From an uncultured Clostridia bacterium (lineage in GTDB: Bacteria; Bacillota_A; Clostridia; Christensenellales; CAG-138), in assembly GCA_946623765.1 (NCBI GenBank), contig CAMORL010000068.1, forward strand, positions 1 through 8,508: a DNA stretch of 8,508 nt, given 5' to 3'. The first letter of the stretch is position 1. Every line of letters starts with the position of its first letter. Positions 6,293 through 8,508 of this stretch are shown piece by piece. Both the position numbers and the translations under genes were made by a program. The notes beneath the pieces were generated by a model that saw nothing but the letters and a program-made list of their open reading frames with translations, was not told the DNA's origin and ran no database searches.

Positions 6293-6401
6293 ACAATCCC
6301 CCTCAGTCCCCCTTTACACAAGGGTGGCAAAAACAGGCGCGACCCCGGAGCCTCCCTTGTGTAAAGGGAGGTGTCAGCCGTAAGGCTGACGGAGGGATTG
6401 T
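6293..6401. repeat. MITE-like palindromic element, left of the DUF559 gene
   Basis: The 109-bp element has terminal inverted repeats ACAATCCC (6293-6300) and GGGATTGT (6394-6401), and inner inverted repeats CCCTTTACACAAGGG (6310-6324) and CCCTTGTGTAAAGGG (6354-6368). The right arm forms two hairpins: CCTCCCTT/AAGGGAGG around GTGTA (6351-6371), and GTCAGCC-GTAA-GGCTGAC (6373-6390). There is no coding capacity. It ends immediately before the ribosome binding site of the DUF559 gene. I recall similar modules as abundant in gut clostridial genomes, but cannot check that here. Confidence 0.75.
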
Positions 6402-6416
6402 CGAAAGGAGCATGGT

Positions 6417-6791
6417 ATGATCCGCAAGCATAATCCGAACCTTGTCGGAAACGCAAAAGTTTTGCGCAAAGAAATGACAACGGAAGAGCGGCATCTTTGG
6501 TACGATTTCCTCCGCACCTATCCGGTTCGCTTTCTGCGGCAGAAGGTGCTCGGCAGTTACATCGTCGATTTCTATTGCGCGCAGGCAAAGCTTGTGATAG
6601 AGCTTGACGGATCGCAGCATTATCAAACCTGGGGTGTAGAATACGATACGGCGCGTACGGCATTTCTGTCCGGATACGGACTTCGTGTTCTGCGGATCCC
6701 CAATAATGAGATTCATCGCAATTTTAAGGGTGTTTGCGAATGGATCGATATACAAGTAAAGGAAGCGATCGACAATCCTCCAGTCGCTTAA
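6417..6791 (+). CDS. DUF559 (Vsr-like endonuclease fold) protein
   Basis: A 124-residue protein, about the usual DUF559 size. ATG 6417 has AAGGAG (6405-6410) six bases upstream. DUF559 belongs to the PD-(D/E)XK/Vsr-like nuclease superfamily. The visible core is R38-F-L-R-Q42-K-V-L-G46-x-Y48-I-V-D51-F, then L59-V-I-E62-L-D64-G-S-Q-H68. D51, E62 and D64 are the likely metal ligands, with E23/E24 and H68 also conserved in type. The ending LRVLRIPNNEI...F fits the family. DNA cleavage or nicking is inferred from the fold; the substrate is unknown. Its ends are fixed by the flanking repeats. The last six residues (DNPPVA) and the stop codon are encoded by the right-hand repeat, the stop sitting in its hairpin loop. 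The gene therefore looks like cargo of the repeats or a passenger in a repeat insertion site. Confidence 0.88.
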   Translation: MIRKHNPNLVGNAKVLRKEMTTEERHLWYDFLRTYPVRFLRQKVLGSYIVDFYCAQAKLVIELDGSQHYQTWGVEYDTARTAFLSGYGLRVLRIPNNEIHRNFKGVCEWIDIQVKEAIDNPPVA

Positions 6792-6847
6792 CAGCGACAG
6801 CCCCCTTTACACAAGGGGGCCTCTGTTCCGCGGGAGCCTCCCTTGTG
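6770..6847. repeat. Palindromic repeat element, right of the DUF559 gene, truncated at one end
   Basis: This is an inverted copy of the module at 6347-6402. The tip CGACAATCC (6770-6778) mirrors GGATTGTCG (6395-6403). Then come hairpin GTCGCT-TAAC-AGCGAC (6783-6798) and hairpin GCCCCCTT-TACAC-AAGGGGGC (6800-6820). GGAGCCTCCCTTGTG (6833-6847) repeats 6347-6361 exactly but lacks the rest of that arm, so a second, oppositely oriented arm appears truncated here. Confidence 0.7.
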
Positions 6848-6890
6848 GGTGGTACGCGCGCACCATGCTTTGTTGCTGCGGCAAGTCTTG

Positions 6891-6946
6891 CCCTCCCTGT
6901 GTAAGGGAGGGTGGGTTTTGCAAAGCAAAAGCCGGGAGGGTTGATC
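6891..6946. repeat. Further copy of the palindromic repeat arm
   Basis: This has the same design as 6347-6402, in the same orientation, with a diverged sequence. Hairpin CCCTCCCT-GTGTA-AGGGAGGG (6891-6911) is followed by hairpin TTTTGC-AAA-GCAAAA (6916-6930) and the tip GGGAGGGTTGATC (6934-6946), matching GGAGGGATTGTCG at 6391-6403. The stretch 6848-6890 between this arm and the truncated one shows no gene and no clear structure beyond a few GC-rich short inversions. Confidence 0.65.
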
Positions 6947-6985
6947 ATGAATTGCGCCTTCGGCGCGTGAATTGTGCTTACGCAC
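6947..6985. repeat. Mini-hairpin array upstream of nrdG
   Basis: Two units of 19-20 bp share the spacer [AG]TGAATTG. ATGAATT is followed by hairpin GCGCC-TTC-GGCGC (6954-6966), then GTGAATT by hairpin GTGC-TTAC-GCAC (6974-6985), and ATGAAA begins a third spacer. Spacers are conserved while the hairpins differ in sequence but keep their pairing. The array ends 15 bases before the nrdG start and could lie in its leader. Confidence 0.6.
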
Positions 6986-7000
6986 ATGAAAGGATTGGAT

Positions 7001-7690
7001 ATGGAGATTCACGGATTACAGAAAATGACGCTGCTGGACTTTCCGGGACGCGTGGCATGCACGGTGTTTCTCGGCGGGTGCGACCTTCGATGCCCGTTCT
7101 GCCACAACGCGGAGCTCATCGACGGCACGGCAAAGCCGGTCATGGACGACGCGGAGCTGCTCCGGTTCCTTGAAAAACGCAGGGGACTTCTGGACGGCGT
7201 TGCGTTTACCGGCGGCGAACCGACGCTTCGGAAGGATCTCCCGGACCTCATCCGGAAAATCCGCGCGATGGGCTATCCCGTCAAGCTCGACACCAACGGC
7301 ATGCACCCCGACCGCCTGAAGGCGATGCTCGACGAAGGGCTTTTGGATTATGTTGCGATGGACGTCAAGGGCGGACCGCATCATTATGCGCATATATGCG
7401 GTTTCCTTAAAATGGATCTTGCACCGATTTCCGAGAGCATTTCGATCCTTCTGAACAGCAAAACCGACTATGAATTCCGCACGACCGTCGTCGACGAACT
7501 GCACGATTTGTCAGACTTTACGGCGATTTCCGAGTGGATCGCAGGGGCGAAGGCATACTACCTTCAGGCGTTCACCGACCGCGATACGGTGGTGTATGAG
7601 AACTTCCATGCGCCCAGCCGGGAATGCATGGAAACGTATGCCGCTGCTGTCCGAAAAACGGTACCGAACACCGCGCTAAGGGGCATATAA
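7001..7690 (+). CDS. nrdG: Anaerobic ribonucleotide reductase activase (radical SAM)
   Basis: A 229-residue protein. ATG 7001 is chosen because AAAGGA (6989-6994) lies six bases upstream; the GTG at 6974 lies in a repeat hairpin. It carries the radical-SAM cluster motif C27-x3-C31-x2-C34 (CDLRCPFCHN), the SAM-binding TGGEPT at 70-75, and KLDTNG and YVAMDVKG further on. The start GLQKMTLLDFPG is typical of the longer NrdG-type activases of anaerobes, rather than the roughly 155-residue enterobacterial NrdG. It uses a 4Fe-4S cluster and S-adenosylmethionine to generate the glycyl radical on NrdD in the cytosol. It lies 207 bp upstream of nrdD, the reverse of the common nrdD-nrdG order. No convincing promoter was found in the repeat-rich region upstream. 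Pyruvate formate-lyase activase is the main alternative, made unlikely by the neighbour. Confidence 0.92.
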   Translation: MEIHGLQKMTLLDFPGRVACTVFLGGCDLRCPFCHNAELIDGTAKPVMDDAELLRFLEKRRGLLDGVAFTGGEPTLRKDLPDLIRKIRAMGYPVKLDTNGMHPDRLKAMLDEGLLDYVAMDVKGGPHHYAHICGFLKMDLAPISESISILLNSKTDYEFRTTVVDELHDLSDFTAISEWIAGAKAYYLQAFTDRDTVVYENFHAPSRECMETYAAAVRKTVPNTALRGI

Positions 7691-7702
7691 TCTGCGTTTT
7701 TC

Positions 7703-7745
7703 CGCGATCGCGCTCCCGCATACTGCGTTTTGCATATGCAACGCA
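7703..7745. other. Palindromes between nrdG and the nrdD control region
   Basis: CGCGATCGCG (7703-7712) is a perfect palindrome. TGCG-TT-TTGCAT (7724-7735) pairs with ATGCAA-CGCA (7736-7745) apart from the two extra T's. Neither is followed by a T-tract, so no clear terminator closes nrdG. Transcription from nrdG into nrdD is therefore possible. Confidence 0.4.
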
Positions 7746-7748
7746 TAA

Positions 7749-7764
7749 ATACAAGATATTGTAT
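7749..7764. promoter_or_regulatory. NrdR box 1 (distal)
   Basis: ATACAAGATATTGTAT is a perfect inverted repeat around GATA. Its core C-A-A-x-A-T-A-T-T-G matches the CWAxATVTWG core of the NrdR consensus. NrdR is the ATP-cone repressor of ribonucleotide reductase genes. The box lies just upstream of the nrdD promoter. Confidence 0.8.
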
Positions 7765-7780
7765 GATTTGTTAACAATCA

Positions 7781-7796
7781 CCACTACATATTGACA
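7781..7796. promoter_or_regulatory. NrdR box 2 (proximal), overlapping the nrdD -35
   Basis: CCACTACATATTGACA contains C-T-A-x-A-T-A-T-T-G, again matching the NrdR core. Its core lies 32 bp from that of box 1, three helical turns, with a 16-bp linker, as expected for a tandem NrdR operator. It covers the -35 TTGACA (7791-7796), so NrdR binding would block polymerase. Confidence 0.8.
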
Positions 7797-7820
7797 CAGA
7801 CCCCCTAAATATGGTAAAGT
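7791..7820 (+). promoter_or_regulatory. Promoter of nrdD
   Basis: The -35 is a consensus TTGACA (7791-7796). The -10 is TAAAGT (7815-7820), preceded by TGG (7812-7814) as an extended -10, with an 18-bp spacer. Transcription would start near 7827, giving a leader of about 70 bases. Confidence 0.7.
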
Positions 7821-7830
7821 TACAACGCTC

Positions 7831-7861
7831 GGAACCGCGGGAGGGAAAGCCCTGCGGTTTC
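7831..7861 (+). promoter_or_regulatory. Hairpin in the nrdD leader
   Basis: GGAACCGC (7831-7838) pairs with GCGGTTTC (7854-7861) with one G-U pair. GGG (7839-7841) pairs with CCC (7850-7852), leaving T7853 bulged and loop AGGGAAAG. It sits near the 5' end of the predicted transcript, about 36 bases before the nrdD start. I do not recognise it as a known riboswitch. It may stabilise the 5' end or act in regulation. Confidence 0.45.
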
Positions 7862-7897
7862 AAAAGAACAAGCTTTACCTCAGAGGGGGATCTTTTT

Positions 7898-8508
7898 ATG
7901 TACGAAGTCATTAAGAGAGACGGCAAACTCGCGGAGTTTTCGATCAACAAGATCACCGCGGCAATTACCAAGGCGTTTGAAGCGACGGGGAAGCAGTATC
8001 ACCCGAGCGTGATCGAGCTTTTGGCGCTGCATGTGACGAGCGATTTCGAGAACAAGGTCAGGGACGGCAAGATCATGGTCGAGGAGATTCAGGACAGCGT
8101 TGAAAAGGTGCTGTCGGAATCCGGCTATGCGGACGTCGCCAAGGCGTACATTCTCTATCGCAAACAGCGCGAGAAGATCCGCAACATCAATTCCACGATG
8201 CTGAACTACAAGGATCTGGTCGACAACTATCTGAAGATCAACGACTGGCGCGTCAAGGAGAACTCGACGGTCACGTATTCGGTCGGCGGTCTGATCCTCT
8301 CTAACTCCGGCGCGATCACGGCGAACTACTGGCTTTCCGAGATCTACGACAGCGAGATCGCGGACGCGCACCGCAGCGGCGCGATCCATCTGCACGACCT
8401 TTCCATGCTCACCGGCTACTGCGCGGGCTGGAGCCTCAAGCAGCTCATCCAGGAAGGTCTCGGCGGCGTTCCCGGCAAGATCACGTCCTCCCCGGCAAGC
8501 CATCTTTC
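7898..8508 (+). CDS. nrdD: Anaerobic ribonucleoside-triphosphate reductase, N-terminal part
   Basis: The frame is open from ATG 7898 to the window edge: 203 residues of a protein usually near 700. GAGGGGGA (7883-7890) is the ribosome binding site. Residues 3 to about 90 are an ATP-cone (VIKRDGKLAEFSINKITAAI; KAYILYRKQREKIR at its end), the allosteric dATP/ATP switch. The class III reductase domain follows: NSTVTYSVGGLI, then SGAIHLHDLSMLTGYCAGWSL, matching the conserved HxHDL...YCAGWSL region, then GLGGVPGK. The enzyme reduces NTPs to dNTPs without oxygen, using a glycyl radical near the C-terminus (outside the window) installed by NrdG. Tandem NrdR boxes over its promoter predict repression when dATP is high. 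The C-terminal Gly and zinc Cys cannot be checked here. Identification is secure. Confidence 0.97.
   Translation, partial: MYEVIKRDGKLAEFSINKITAAITKAFEATGKQYHPSVIELLALHVTSDFENKVRDGKIMVEEIQDSVEKVLSESGYADVAKAYILYRKQREKIRNINSTMLNYKDLVDNYLKINDWRVKENSTVTYSVGGLILSNSGAITANYWLSEIYDSEIADAHRSGAIHLHDLSMLTGYCAGWSLKQLIQEGLGGVPGKITSSPASHL

Noticed and set aside
5262..6296. 344-codon minus-strand open frame
   Set aside because: It is antisense to the DUF4037 gene and its start lies in the repeat region; no recognisable motif.
6232..6985. CRISPR array
   Set aside because: The repeats are inverted and palindromic, of unequal spacing and few copies, with no regular spacers and no cas genes nearby.
6214..6987. 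Short open frames on both strands within the repeats around DUF559
   Set aside because: They read through hairpin repeats and give Pro/Arg/Cys-rich products. The same peptide pieces recur wherever the repeat occurs, so they are not genes.
7810..7815. TATGGT as the -10 of nrdD
   Set aside because: The spacer to TTGACA would be only 13 bp; TAAAGT at 7815-7820 with an extended -10 fits better.
7831..7861. Known riboswitch upstream of nrdD (such as a cobalamin element)
   Set aside because: The leader is only about 70 bases with one hairpin. No B12-box or other known conserved core is visible.
7880..8503. 207-codon minus-strand open frame
   Set aside because: It is antisense to nrdD, whose identity is certain.

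Overview
The window looks like a chromosomal piece of a GC-rich, strictly or facultatively anaerobic Firmicute, most likely a gut clostridium. The reasons are a class III (oxygen-sensitive) ribonucleotide reductase with its radical-SAM activase, strong AGGAGG-type ribosome binding sites, sigma-A-like promoters with 17-18 bp spacers, tandem NrdR boxes, and short GC-rich palindromic repeats of a kind I associate with clostridial genomes. The taxonomic call is inference; no rRNA or other marker gene is present.

Layout. Positions 1-102 hold only hairpins, probably terminators. A minus-strand gene (1185-103) encodes an exported, probably lipid-anchored calcineurin-like metallophosphoesterase with a Pro/Thr-rich linker. 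A 178 bp divergent promoter region (1186-1363) with direct repeats and a palindrome separates it from a tight plus-strand operon (1364-4362). This encodes a three-helix membrane protein with an RCK_C/TrkA_C-type cytosolic domain, a duplicated DUF1538 membrane protein, and a tandem PII-like protein, and it ends at a good intrinsic terminator (4380-4410). The terminator's T-tract overlaps the promoter of the next operon (4469-6227), a TPR protein and a DUF4037 nucleotidyltransferase-fold protein whose genes overlap by 14 bp.

Positions 6228-7000 are accessory DNA. A small DUF559 endonuclease-like gene (6417-6791) is framed by inverted copies of a short palindromic repeat module, with more copies outside it and two arrays of tiny hairpins at the edges. 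After it come nrdG (7001-7690) and the start of nrdD (7898 to the window edge). nrdD has its own promoter, two NrdR boxes whose cores lie 32 bp apart, and a leader hairpin.

How the genes work together. NrdG would install the glycyl radical on NrdD for anaerobic dNTP synthesis, with NrdR sensing nucleotide levels. The RCK_C/DUF1538/PII operon reads as an uncharacterised membrane transport system with two kinds of ligand-sensing domain (RCK_C and PII-like). It is the best candidate here for an undescribed system. The DUF559/repeat block is the most likely mobile or recently inserted segment.
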